Assembly: GCA_040223695.1 (NCBI GenBank)
Contig: JAVKFU010000007.1
Coordinates: 104,158-168,157, forward strand
Source of the DNA: Deltaproteobacteria bacterium
GTDB lineage: Bacteria > Desulfobacterota_D > UBA1144 > Nemesobacterales > UBA2774
DNA: 64,000 nt
Reading direction: 5' to 3'
A program made the position numbers and the translations under genes. The notes under the pieces are model-generated. The model did not search any database and was not told the origin of the DNA. It worked only from the letters and a program-made list of their open reading frames with translations. Of the stretch, positions 26,529 through 34,506 are shown piece by piece; the first letter of the stretch is position 1, and each line of letters opens with the position of its first letter.

Positions 26529-27047
26529 ATGAGCGTTATGAAAGTAGGGAAAATAAATAAGCTACGAACTCAACGAGATATAATAAAAATAATAGGTCTA
26601 GTTATCAATAATAAACTCCACCCTGCAAGTCTGTCGAAGGAAGAGCAGACGCTTATTATTGAATTCCTGCGTTATGAGGAAAACTTCACTATAGCCAAGA
26701 TAGCGGCCCTATTAGGTCTTCACAGAGACACAGTACGGTCCCGATTGAAGAAAATAGACGAGGCTATGAGGGCCAGACTAATCGCAAGGGGCTTCGACCC
26801 CTGGACCGTGATTTCAGAGCTGTTTCGAGTAAAGGCAGTGGTACAGTCTAAAGCCGCACAAATGGCTGACTGGGGACTCATATGGAAAACTGAGATGGAT
26901 ACTATGGATAAGCTCTTGAAAATCGGTTTGATAAAAGAACATGAGCCGGACGAGATTTTAAACGGTGAAGAAGCCGAGGAATACGCACACGCCAAATTCG
27001 ATAAAAAAACGCTCATGAACAAGCTTAAGGAAATGAGAGAGGCGTGA
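26529..27047 (+). CDS. HTH DNA-binding protein, possibly terminase small subunit-like
   Basis: A 172-residue protein starting 16 bases after the primase-helicase. Residues about 37-80 hold a sigma-70-region-4/homeodomain-like helix-turn-helix (EEQTLIIEFLRYEENFTIAKIAALLGLHRDTVRSRLKKID). The C-terminal half is helical and contains LFRVKAVVQSKAAQMADWGLIWKTEMDTMDKLLKIGL, a pattern reminiscent of the oligomerisation part of small terminase subunits. A regulator of the replication operon is the alternative. No large terminase or capsid gene is present, so a packaging role would have to use a helper phage. The ATG 9 bases downstream is also possible. Confidence 0.6.
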   Translation: MSVMKVGKINKLRTQRDIIKIIGLVINNKLHPASLSKEEQTLIIEFLRYEENFTIAKIAALLGLHRDTVRSRLKKIDEAMRARLIARGFDPWTVISELFRVKAVVQSKAAQMADWGLIWKTEMDTMDKLLKIGLIKEHEPDEILNGEEAEEYAHAKFDKKTLMNKLKEMREA

Positions 27048-27184
27048 AACAAGGCCCGCTGATAAATTATATTTACGCCGAGAAATTTTAGGATTTTCGG
27101 ATTATGATACTCCTAATATAACACCCGTATTCACTGAATAGAATCGGATTTTCACATCATTTATGCCGAATAATTCACAGGAGA

Positions 27185-27214
27185 TTGACACTGAGGAGAG
27201 TCTTATGAGATAAT
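27185..27214 (+). promoter_or_regulatory. Sigma-70-like promoter of the zinc-ribbon/nuclease pair
   Basis: A perfect TTGACA (27185-27190), 18-base spacer, GATAAT (27209-27214), giving a leader of about 50 nt before the ATG at 27274. Confidence 0.6.
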
Positions 27215-27273
27215 CGATTAGGTCGGTTCTTATTCTGTCGATACTTTTCATACTGATGTATGAGGTGGTTAAG

Positions 27274-27732
27274 ATGGGGTTTGTATGTGGTAAGTGTGAT
27301 TATGAAACCGAAGACAATATCTCTTCTTGCCCTCAGTGCGCAGACGTAGAAGAAATAAATCAAACCACCTATTCCAAATTAAGAGGCATCCTCGATAATA
27401 CGAAAGAGTTTGTCTCATTAAAAAGTAATGAATTTGTAGACAAGAATCCAAAACTTAAAGAGCATGCGAAAAAGATATCCGAAGAAGTTTCTACAAGGTT
27501 TGTCGAATCAGGTGCGCAGAGACATATACATACTATAAAAACGAAGTCAGGGGAAACCCTAGATGTAATAAGCGGCCAGGCTATGTATGAGTTGGTTCAG
27601 GAAAGATTATCGCTTCAGGATAGGTATAACGACCTCTTAGCCACTAAACTTCAAGAAGCCTTAGAGAGAATCTCGGAACTAGAGAAAAAAATCTCAGAAT
27701 TAAATTCGTCTGAAATTCCGGATAAAAAATGA
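27274..27732 (+). CDS. Zinc-ribbon coiled-coil protein, first gene of a two-gene module
   Basis: A 152-residue protein not assigned to a known family. It opens with a zinc ribbon (CGKCDYETEDNISSCPQC, two CxxC pairs within the first ~25 residues), has a Lys-rich middle (FVDKNPKLKEHAKKISEEV) and ends in a heptad-like coiled coil (QEALERISELEKKISELN). The ATG at 27274 is preceded by GAGGTGG, favouring it over an ATG 18 bases upstream. Its stop overlaps the next start as ATGA, so it is translationally coupled to a PD-(D/E)XK-membrane protein. It may be a sensor or scaffold for that protein; this is inferred from coupling alone. Confidence 0.7.
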   Translation: MGFVCGKCDYETEDNISSCPQCADVEEINQTTYSKLRGILDNTKEFVSLKSNEFVDKNPKLKEHAKKISEEVSTRFVESGAQRHIHTIKTKSGETLDVISGQAMYELVQERLSLQDRYNDLLATKLQEALERISELEKKISELNSSEIPDKK

Positions 27733-28790
27733 ACATACATAAATTCGACTTATTGTACGGGTCCGCTATTAAGAATAGCGAGAGAATATTCGAGCATTGG
27801 GACAATGAGAAAAGGGTTGATGAGCTTCTGAATACACCAATTGCTCCGGGAGTAGTTTTATTCGATGTGCTTCACGGAGACCAAATCCTAGACCAGATAA
27901 AACCTGAGCTGAAAGAGGCCTTTACAGCCCTTATGAAGGATAAGGCTGATACATACGAGGAAATTCGAGCACTAATATACGAAAAAATAGAACTCGGTGA
28001 TAACTCTATTGAGGGTTTTATAAATAAAATTGTAGGACAGGTCGGTGAAAACAGATTTATCGATGAGGCTGAGAAAATCGGTCTTGATGCGAGATTGGCG
28101 GAATCTGGCAGCCAAAAAGGTTGGGATGCTGTGCTACCTACGTCGGAGGGCACAAAGGAGTATGTGCAAGTTAAACTATATTCCGAACCTTCTTCGGTAA
28201 TTCGTGAGATAAAAGAAGTTAATGATAAGCTTCAGCTTGGAGAAATTACAGACGGGGACCAGATAGTTAATTCTATAGATTTCGCAGTACCTGAGGATAT
28301 CCATGAAGAGGTTGTCGAAATGGTAAATGAACTGGATTTAGAGACTAAAATTTACAAGATTGATATTACTAGCAGTGAAGCAAGAGACATGACCGAGTTG
28401 GGTTTCGGCTTCTCGGCTAATGCCAGTGAAGCTTTAGAAAATTTTTTCACAGAAATTATAGGTTCAAGTATTACTGCAGCTTCACTCCATGTCTTAGCGA
28501 ACGCTTTCTTAATGTATAAAGGAGCAAAAAATTCAGAACAATTTATACACGACACTCTTGAACAAACGGCTATATCCTCAGGAGCAATTTCTACAGGTAT
28601 GGCTGTCGAACTAATGCTAACAAATATAGCTAGAATTGGAGGTTTACCCTCTTATGTTCTTGTTTTAGGTACAACTATAACAATACGGCAAATATTGAAA
28701 AGAATAGCGAATCGTCAATCCTATGTGGACTGGCTTGAAAATCAGAATTTGAAACTTCATCAATCGATGTTAGCTATGTCTAATTACTAA
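27729..28790 (+). CDS. PD-(D/E)XK nuclease-like protein with hydrophobic C-terminal region
   Basis: A 353-residue protein of unrecognised family. A Mrr/Hjc-style PD-(D/E)XK core is readable: GQVGENRF (E107), GWDAV (D133) and YVQVKLY (Q147-x-K149), the QxK variant used by many restriction-like nucleases. From about residue 245 the sequence turns hydrophobic and Gly/Ala-rich (SSITAASLHVLANAFLMYKG, AISSGAISTGMAVELM, YVLVLGTTITI), compatible with two or three membrane-inserting helices or a glycine-zipper pore. It is coupled by a 4-base overlap to the zinc-ribbon gene. A defence effector joining DNA cleavage or sensing to membrane damage is a plausible but unproven reading. Confidence 0.65.
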   Translation: MNIHKFDLLYGSAIKNSERIFEHWDNEKRVDELLNTPIAPGVVLFDVLHGDQILDQIKPELKEAFTALMKDKADTYEEIRALIYEKIELGDNSIEGFINKIVGQVGENRFIDEAEKIGLDARLAESGSQKGWDAVLPTSEGTKEYVQVKLYSEPSSVIREIKEVNDKLQLGEITDGDQIVNSIDFAVPEDIHEEVVEMVNELDLETKIYKIDITSSEARDMTELGFGFSANASEALENFFTEIIGSSITAASLHVLANAFLMYKGAKNSEQFIHDTLEQTAISSGAISTGMAVELMLTNIARIGGLPSYVLVLGTTITIRQILKRIANRQSYVDWLENQNLKLHQSMLAMSNY

Positions 28791-28950
28791 CGAAAGTGTA
28801 ATCCTGAAGTGGTGATTTCCCGAGAATAATGAACCTTCAGGAAATGCTACTGACTGACCATAATAGAGAAACTGTAAAAAATCTTTACTGAATTTGTTCA
28901 AGGGACAAAAATTAACAAAACCTGCTTAGAATTTGCAACAGAGCGGAAAA

Positions 28951-29742
28951 ATGAGTTCATATACAAATGAGAACAAATTACTAAATCTAATACCTGAAGC
29001 TACTTTAATAGCAATTTTTACAGCCTGCTCGTATTGGATAGCATTTGTATACGAAGTTGGTTATTTTAAAACCTTCGACATCCCTTATAATCTAATTCAA
29101 CTGAAATTAGAATCAGTTCTTACTGTTTTTGTCCTCCTAATTGGAGTGCTTTGGCTTGTATTCCTCATAGGAAATTTCTTAGCAATGTTTTGGCCAACAC
29201 ATCCAGCACTAAAAGTAAAAGCTGTTAGAGTATCATTAATAATTCTACTCTTATTAATACATATAATAAATTATGGTTTCCGTCGAACAGATTGGATTAT
29301 ATATATTTTTTTTGGTGTAGTTTTAATAATATTTGAATTGATTTGGCCAATCTTAGTTCATTCCAAAAAGAAAAACTTTAGTGAAAAAATTATTGCCGAC
29401 GAAGTAGCTGAAGAACCTGCTAGAAGCAAAAGTATATTTGGTCGTATTTTTAATTTAATAGGACCAGCAGGTTACAATCTTTTATTATTCATATTCGTTA
29501 GCAGTTGGTTAGCATACACGCAAGGAGTCGCCAAAGCGGAGACAACGAAAGAATATTATGTTGTCCAAGATACAAATCTAGTTGTCGTCAAAATGTATCC
29601 GGAGGTTATCTACTGTGTACCGTTCAACCCGGAGTCCAAAGCCTTATTACCAAAATTAATAATACTTTCTTCATATGATAAGGGAACTATCGAGCTCGAA
29701 ATGAAAAAAATTGGTCCTCTAAAAGTAGAAAAAGAGCAATGA
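28951..29742 (+). CDS. Five-TM membrane protein of unknown function
   Basis: A 263-residue protein with about five membrane segments: EATLIAIFTACSYWIAFVY, SVLTVFVLLIGVLWLVFLIG, VSLIILLLLIHIINYGF, WIIYIFFGVVLIIFELIW and LLLFIFVSSWLAYTQG. A ~60-residue soluble tail (VVVKMYPEVIYCVPF...) follows. I see no family signature. The ATG at 28951 is preferred over a TTG at 28933 and follows a GCGGA-like sequence. It sits between two nuclease-containing modules in a low-GC stretch, so it could be a membrane effector, but nothing in the sequence proves it. Confidence 0.6.
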   Translation: MSSYTNENKLLNLIPEATLIAIFTACSYWIAFVYEVGYFKTFDIPYNLIQLKLESVLTVFVLLIGVLWLVFLIGNFLAMFWPTHPALKVKAVRVSLIILLLLIHIINYGFRRTDWIIYIFFGVVLIIFELIWPILVHSKKKNFSEKIIADEVAEEPARSKSIFGRIFNLIGPAGYNLLLFIFVSSWLAYTQGVAKAETTKEYYVVQDTNLVVVKMYPEVIYCVPFNPESKALLPKLIILSSYDKGTIELEMKKIGPLKVEKEQ

Positions 29743-29817
29743 TTTATAAATTGTAGATAGAAACTGAAAACAGCTTACTGTTTGATAACAGAACTATTTG
29801 TTCTACAATATTTAATA

Positions 29818-31041
29818 ATGAGCCTCTTAAGTGTTTGGTCAAGTGATAAATCCCAATTAATTGATAAGAAGGTCAGTCAAATTATATCTTTTGCGGGAGA
29901 TGGAAAACTTCGAGATGGTTCTTCAACCTCAGTTGAGTTTCGTGAATTTCTCAGAATAATTCCTTCTAACAAACTCAGAGAATATGCTATTGAGTGCTTA
30001 CAAGAAAAGTTTCAGGATTCAGGTTATGTTTTGCAGGATATCATTAACGAAATTGGAAACAGAATCGGATTTGAAGTTACTAATGGCATATATCTAGGTA
30101 ATAAAAATAAACTTAATTGTGATGGCATTTGGAAAACTCCTCAGTCTAAGTTCATTGTTGTCGAAGTAAAGACAACTGACGCATACCGCATAAAATTAGA
30201 CACAATTGCATCTTATCGAAAGACATTCATATCTCGAGAGAATCAAACAAATGAAGATGTATCAATATTATTGGTTGTAGGGAGGGAAGATACAGGCGGT
30301 TTAGAAGCACAAGTAAGAGGTTCCAAATACGCATGGTCCATTAGAATTATTAGTATAGACGCTTTAATTAAACTCATGACTGTGAAAGAGGACTTGGACA
30401 ACCCTGATACTGTTAACAAAATTTTCCAAGTTCTATTACCTAAAGAATATACAAAACTCGATGAAATAATCGAAATGATTTTCTCCACAGCTGAAGGTAT
30501 TACAGAAAGTGAAGGAGAAATTGTGGATGATTTTGAAGAGAAATCAGAAAGTCATAGAAAGAAAATACCAGTATCCTTTCGTGAAGGAAGTATAGAATTT
30601 ATCCAAAAACAATTAGGTATAGATTTAGTAAAAAGAACTAAGTCATTATATTCAAGCATAGACAACGATATTGGACTCAGTATTGCGATTTCGAAGGAAT
30701 ATGTAAAGAATGATAGTTCAGGCTATTGGTTTGCCTTTCATCCATATCAAAAAGATTTCCTAAAGAAATGCTCAAAACCATTTGTAGCATTCGGCTGTGG
30801 CTCTTCAGATAACATAATTCTATTTCCCTTTGAAGTTTTTTCAGCATGGTTAAAAAAGATGAATACAACCAAAGACGAAAAAAGAGTTTATTGGCATGTC
30901 CAAATATTACAAAAAAATGGGAATTTTACTTTATATTTGAAAGCTCGACACGAAAATCCTGACATCACAGCCTATCATATAAAATTAGATAAAAATCCAG
31001 TAATGTCAGAACTGATATATCAAGAAAACACTTCTGGATAA
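29818..31041 (+). CDS. PD-(D/E)XK nuclease-like protein (restriction-type)
   Basis: About 407 residues, family not recognised. A canonical PD-(D/E)XK core is readable: helix with NEIGNRIGFEV, CDGIWKTP (Asp at about 102) and IVVEVKTTDAYRI (E116-x-K118), followed by a helix with TIASYRKT. The C-terminal half may bind DNA or a partner: it contains WFAFHPYQKDFLKKC and FVAFGCGSSDNIILFPFEVF, a pattern seen in C-terminal parts of some restriction-type proteins. The start is uncertain: a TTG at 29782 is also open and neither start has a clear ribosome-binding site. It is followed after 20 bases by a HEPN/zinc-cluster gene, probably in one transcript. Confidence 0.65.
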   Translation: MSLLSVWSSDKSQLIDKKVSQIISFAGDGKLRDGSSTSVEFREFLRIIPSNKLREYAIECLQEKFQDSGYVLQDIINEIGNRIGFEVTNGIYLGNKNKLNCDGIWKTPQSKFIVVEVKTTDAYRIKLDTIASYRKTFISRENQTNEDVSILLVVGREDTGGLEAQVRGSKYAWSIRIISIDALIKLMTVKEDLDNPDTVNKIFQVLLPKEYTKLDEIIEMIFSTAEGITESEGEIVDDFEEKSESHRKKIPVSFREGSIEFIQKQLGIDLVKRTKSLYSSIDNDIGLSIAISKEYVKNDSSGYWFAFHPYQKDFLKKCSKPFVAFGCGSSDNIILFPFEVFSAWLKKMNTTKDEKRVYWHVQILQKNGNFTLYLKARHENPDITAYHIKLDKNPVMSELIYQENTSG

Positions 31042-31061
31042 TAAATATAGGTCGAAAGAAT

Positions 31062-31856
31062 ATGAGCAAACTAAATCACAGAACTTCTACTAGTGAAAAT
31101 CTCGAAAAATTCAAAAATTTTGTTCACACATTTGGTGCAACGCGGTTGCTCTTACAAAGAGCCCACGAACAGGGCTTCCTGATTGAAGGCTTAGTTTTAT
31201 ACGCATCATTAACTGATGGGCTTTGCCGCATTTGTCTCATATTGAAAGAACAGATTAAGAACGGAAACGCCACAATTAATCCGCGATATATTTATCAGAA
31301 TGACGATAAGCTCTATTTTACAGAGAGAAAGATTTACAAATTAGTCCGACAGAAGAACATTATTGAATCTGCTTTATATCATGAACTTGATAATTTATAC
31401 AGTATAAGGAATAAGTTCATCCACAGATTTTTTATCAGTGAAATTGAGTATTCTCATCTAGAAGTAGTTTGTACTCGTTATGAAAGGGTTTATCAGCAAC
31501 TTTTGAAAATTACGCATGATTTGGAAACGGAGCAAATAACGCAAGGAGTCGGAATGACTATATCGGGTAATTACACTCCCGAGGATGAAAGTGAAATTAA
31601 ACAAGACATCTATAAAAAGATTAAAACTAGCAGTGAGAGAAACCTTGCGAAAACTCTAGATTGTTCTTCAGTAGAGGAGATTATTGAATTCAGCTCGAAG
31701 AGCGGTCTTATTAATAAATGTGGAGATTGTGGACATATGAAAATCGAGCATGTCGATATTAAAGCTTTTCAAGAACAAAAAGATAGTGCTATTGATTTGG
31801 ACTGTTATATAAACGAATGTAGGTCAAAGAATTGCTCATGTAAACAGTATAGATAG
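31062..31856 (+). CDS. HEPN-like protein with C-terminal Cys cluster
   Basis: A 264-residue protein. Helical N-terminal half with the HEPN RNase signature R-x4-H (RNKFIH, R116 and H121) after LYHELDNLYSI, as in many toxin and anti-phage RNases. The C-terminal part carries CGDCGHMKIEH followed by DCYINECRSKNCSC, a likely zinc-binding cluster. It starts 20 bases after the PD-(D/E)XK gene with a weak AGG-type site. HEPN plus nuclease in tandem suggests a two-component abortive-infection or toxin unit; there is no recognisable antitoxin. Family assignment rests on the motif and predicted helicity only. Confidence 0.6.
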   Translation: MSKLNHRTSTSENLEKFKNFVHTFGATRLLLQRAHEQGFLIEGLVLYASLTDGLCRICLILKEQIKNGNATINPRYIYQNDDKLYFTERKIYKLVRQKNIIESALYHELDNLYSIRNKFIHRFFISEIEYSHLEVVCTRYERVYQQLLKITHDLETEQITQGVGMTISGNYTPEDESEIKQDIYKKIKTSSERNLAKTLDCSSVEEIIEFSSKSGLINKCGDCGHMKIEHVDIKAFQEQKDSAIDLDCYINECRSKNCSCKQYR

Positions 31857-31969
31857 TGCATTCACATTCAAATCACTCGCACCCATTTACTCCGACTGCT
31901 CTAGCAAATAATGTCATGATAAAAATCAAGTTTCAAATATGGTCCGAAGTTAGCCGATTCTTAGATTTA

Positions 31970-31997
31970 TTGACTTTCTAAATTATGACTATATGAT
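31970..31997 (+). promoter_or_regulatory. Promoter of the RHH-dpnA-dpnII operon, near-leaderless
   Basis: TTGACT (31970-31975), 16-base spacer, TATGAT (31992-31997). The predicted start falls at about 32003-32005, at or next to the RHH ATG (32006), so the first gene would be read from a leaderless or almost leaderless mRNA. Confidence 0.55.
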
Positions 31998-32005
31998 ACA
32001 TATAC

Positions 32006-32194
32006 ATGCCAAAACGATTCAGACCAAAATTAATACATATATATTTACACGAAGATGAAGACCATTTTCTCAGGAAATATGCTGAGGATAATTATCTATC
32101 CGTATCTGAATTAATACGGGGATGGATACATGAAGTAATGAAAACCAAAGGTTTCGAAATTCAAGAACCTCTTAATCCAAACAAAGAAGAATGA
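32006..32194 (+). CDS. RHH (CopG/Arc-like) regulator of the R-M operon
   Basis: A 62-residue ribbon-helix-helix-like protein: an N-terminal strand (PKLIHIYLHEDEDHFLRKYAEDN) followed by LSVSELIRGWIHEVMKTKG, the usual strand-helix-helix pattern of CopG-type repressors. It overlaps the methyltransferase start by 4 bases (ATGA) and is the first gene of the operon, so it probably tunes R-M expression, taking the place held by a C protein in other systems. This is context-based inference. It could alternatively be the antitoxin half of a toxin-antitoxin pair, but no toxin is adjacent. Confidence 0.7.
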   Translation: MPKRFRPKLIHIYLHEDEDHFLRKYAEDNYLSVSELIRGWIHEVMKTKGFEIQEPLNPNKEE

Positions 32195-33042
32195 GTATGA
32201 ATCTAACGAAGAATAAAATTCATAATAACATAGAAATAACACTTCAATCTGTCACAAATAAACCGTATTTTCACTCTAGTAATTTTGTTTTATACAATAG
32301 CGATTGTTTGGAATTAATGAATGCTTTACCAGAAAATTTTGTCGACTTGATATTTGCGGACCCACCGTACAATTTATCAAATAATGGCTTTTCCGTTCAC
32401 GCTGGAAGACGTGTATCAGTTAATAAGGGGCAATGGGATGAAAGTAAAGGATTCGAACTAGATTTTGAATTTCACCTTAAATGGTTGGAAGCCTGCCAAA
32501 GAATATTAAAGCCAAGTGGTTCTATCTGGGTTAGTGGAACATATCATTCGATTTATCAATGTGGAGCGGTATTACAGATGCTTGGATATCATATATTGAA
32601 TGATATTGCCTGGTATAAACCAAACGCATCTCCAAATTTGAGTTGTCGTTACTTCACTGCAAGTCATGAAACTTTAATATGGGCAAGAAAAGATAAAAAT
32701 TCCAAACATTGTTTCAATTACGAAGAAATGAAGAATGGAGATTGGCACGTTAACGATTCCGTCAAGAATCCAGGAAAACAAATGAGAAGCGTTTGGGCTA
32801 TTAATACACCACATAGATTCGAAAAGAAATATGGGAAACATCCTACACAAAAGCCATTAGAGTTATTGCACAGAATAATTTTATCATCCTCACATGAGGG
32901 TGATTTAGTATTTGACCCGTTTACTGGTAGTTCAACTACTGGAATTGCTGCTTTCCACAATAACAGAAGCTTCATCGGTGTAGATAAAGAAATCAAGTAC
33001 CTGGAATTGTCGAAGAAAAGGTTTTCTGATTTGCTCTTATAG
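32191..33042 (+). CDS. dpnA: DpnA-like adenine-specific DNA methyltransferase
   Basis: A 283-residue beta-class amino-methyltransferase. The catalytic DPPY (57-60, in DLIFADPPYNLSNNG) precedes the AdoMet-binding DPFTGSSTTG near the C-terminus, the order of the beta class. The middle (GSIWVSGTYHSIYQCG, NLSCRYFTASHETLIWARK, GKHPTQKPLELLHRIIL) matches the S. pneumoniae DpnA (M2.DpnII) pattern I know, an enzyme that methylates GATC and can act on single-stranded DNA. In that system it protects incoming single-stranded DNA. The neighbouring DpnII-like nuclease and Dam-type enzyme fit a complete DpnII system. Confidence 0.9.
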   Translation: MSMNLTKNKIHNNIEITLQSVTNKPYFHSSNFVLYNSDCLELMNALPENFVDLIFADPPYNLSNNGFSVHAGRRVSVNKGQWDESKGFELDFEFHLKWLEACQRILKPSGSIWVSGTYHSIYQCGAVLQMLGYHILNDIAWYKPNASPNLSCRYFTASHETLIWARKDKNSKHCFNYEEMKNGDWHVNDSVKNPGKQMRSVWAINTPHRFEKKYGKHPTQKPLELLHRIILSSSHEGDLVFDPFTGSSTTGIAAFHNNRSFIGVDKEIKYLELSKKRFSDLLL

Positions 33043-33065
33043 ATTGGATATCAATTTACCTGAAC

Positions 33066-33983
33066 ATGATTTATCTCGACTTCTATAAAAACCTAAATTG
33101 TAATAATGAAGATGAGGTCTTCAGTTATCTAATTGATACTCTCAAACCTAGCATTACTCTTTGGACATACTTCGTGAATTGGGACAAGGTTCTTGATAAT
33201 ACGAATAAGATAGAGCTACATTTGAATGTGCTCAATTACCTTATTGGAAAAGATAATTTCGACGAGGAGTTTAGAAAAATATTAAGACAGTACCCGTCTT
33301 CAATTGAAGCAATTCCGGCATTAGTTGTTAGGGATGGGCAAAGTAGAAAAAGATTTAAGATTCTTGTGGACTTCAACGAGAAAAAGTTAACATATGCAGA
33401 CTTTGATTTCTCTAAGAAAAAACTAGACGAAAATGATATTGAGAACTACCTTTTATTCATAGAAAAAACAGGGCTAAAGGAACTTCTTCAATCAAGAAAA
33501 ATAAAAAGTCTTGTTGATTACATGATAGGGGTTGAAGCAGGCATAGACAGTAATGCCCGTAAAAATAGGGGTGGAAAATCAATGGAATACATTGTTGAAG
33601 TATTTGTTGATGATTTATGCGAGAGAAGTGGATATGAATATTTAAAGGAAGCTGATTCAATCAAAATCAAAAGAAAGTGGGATTATAATGTACCAGTAGA
33701 TAAGTCATCTCGTCGATATGACTTTGTAATCCATAATGGCAAAGAAATTTTTTTAATTGAAACGAATTTCTATGGAGGCGGAGGCTCAAAACTAAAATCA
33801 ACTGCAGGAGAATATCGAAATCTCTATGACGTCTTGAGGAATAAACATAAGTTCATATGGATAACAGATGGATATGGATGGAAGAGTAGTGCTAGGCCTC
33901 TTAGAGAAACATTCGACCACAATGATTATCTCTTCAATTTGAACATGATTGAAAATGGGATTCTCGAAGAGATATTGAGATGA
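33066..33983 (+). CDS. dpnB: DpnII/MboI-family restriction endonuclease (GATC)
   Basis: A 305-residue type II restriction endonuclease of the DpnII/MboI family, which cuts unmethylated GATC. Family motifs are GVEAGIDSNARKNRGGKSMEYIVE, RYDFVIHNGKEIFLIETNFYGGGG (a D-x12-ExN variant of the nuclease core, D219 and E232) and STAGEYRNLYDVL. Length is close to DpnII (about 290). It starts 23 bases after dpnA in the same transcript without a strong ribosome-binding site, which could keep its level low relative to the methylase. Specificity for GATC is inferred from family membership and from the near-absence of GATC in the element. Confidence 0.92.
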   Translation: MIYLDFYKNLNCNNEDEVFSYLIDTLKPSITLWTYFVNWDKVLDNTNKIELHLNVLNYLIGKDNFDEEFRKILRQYPSSIEAIPALVVRDGQSRKRFKILVDFNEKKLTYADFDFSKKKLDENDIENYLLFIEKTGLKELLQSRKIKSLVDYMIGVEAGIDSNARKNRGGKSMEYIVEVFVDDLCERSGYEYLKEADSIKIKRKWDYNVPVDKSSRRYDFVIHNGKEIFLIETNFYGGGGSKLKSTAGEYRNLYDVLRNKHKFIWITDGYGWKSSARPLRETFDHNDYLFNLNMIENGILEEILR

Positions 33984-34035
33984 GGAATCCAAGAGTAATT
34001 GGTTATTCATTCTAGTAGTTTTAAGAACAATAATT

Positions 34036-34506
34036 ATGAAATATGACGATACTGATTTTATTAGAGATTTTGCTAAGCGGACTAGCCATAATTTAAAGGT
34101 TATTGAAGCACTTGAAAAGGCAGGATGCATCACATTTGAAGTTACACAACTAGTTAACTCGATGCTTGGATTACTTGTTTTCCCACAACAAAAGTATATG
34201 AAGAAAATCCCGAAAATACCAATAACAGACCTTCAAAATCAAGGTTGGCCAATACCGAAAATCATAGGAAATTACAAGCAAGTAAAAGACTTAAACCAGT
34301 TAATCCGCTATTTGAGAAATTCCATAGCACACTCCAACATAGAATTTAAACACAATCATAAGCAAGAAATTGACAATCTGATACTGTGGAATACAGCTAA
34401 GAAAGGAGTAAATTGGAAAGTAGAAATCTCTCAAAGTGACTTTAAAACTATCACAAACAAGCTAATAGACCTTCTTACACAACTCAAGTCAAACTCAAAT
34501 CAATAA
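34036..34506 (+). CDS. HEPN-family putative RNase (pEK499_p136-like)
   Basis: A 156-residue HEPN protein. FEVTQLVNSMLGLLVFPQQ followed by LNQLIRYLRNSIAHSNIEF carries the R-x4-H motif (R94, H99) and matches the pattern of the HEPN_pEK499_p136 family. Members are thought to be RNases in conflict systems. It lies between the restriction endonuclease and the convergent Dam-type methylase, its stop overlapping the dam stop region by 7 bases. Inside an R-M locus it may act as a back-up suicide effector, a suggestion from context only. Confidence 0.75.
   Translation: MKYDDTDFIRDFAKRTSHNLKVIEALEKAGCITFEVTQLVNSMLGLLVFPQQKYMKKIPKIPITDLQNQGWPIPKIIGNYKQVKDLNQLIRYLRNSIAHSNIEFKHNHKQEIDNLILWNTAKKGVNWKVEISQSDFKTITNKLIDLLTQLKSNSNQ

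Noticed and set aside
28803..28840. Inverted repeat with an 8-bp stem after the PD-(D/E)XK-membrane gene, considered as terminator
   Set aside because: Loop of over 20 bases and no T-run; too weak to call.
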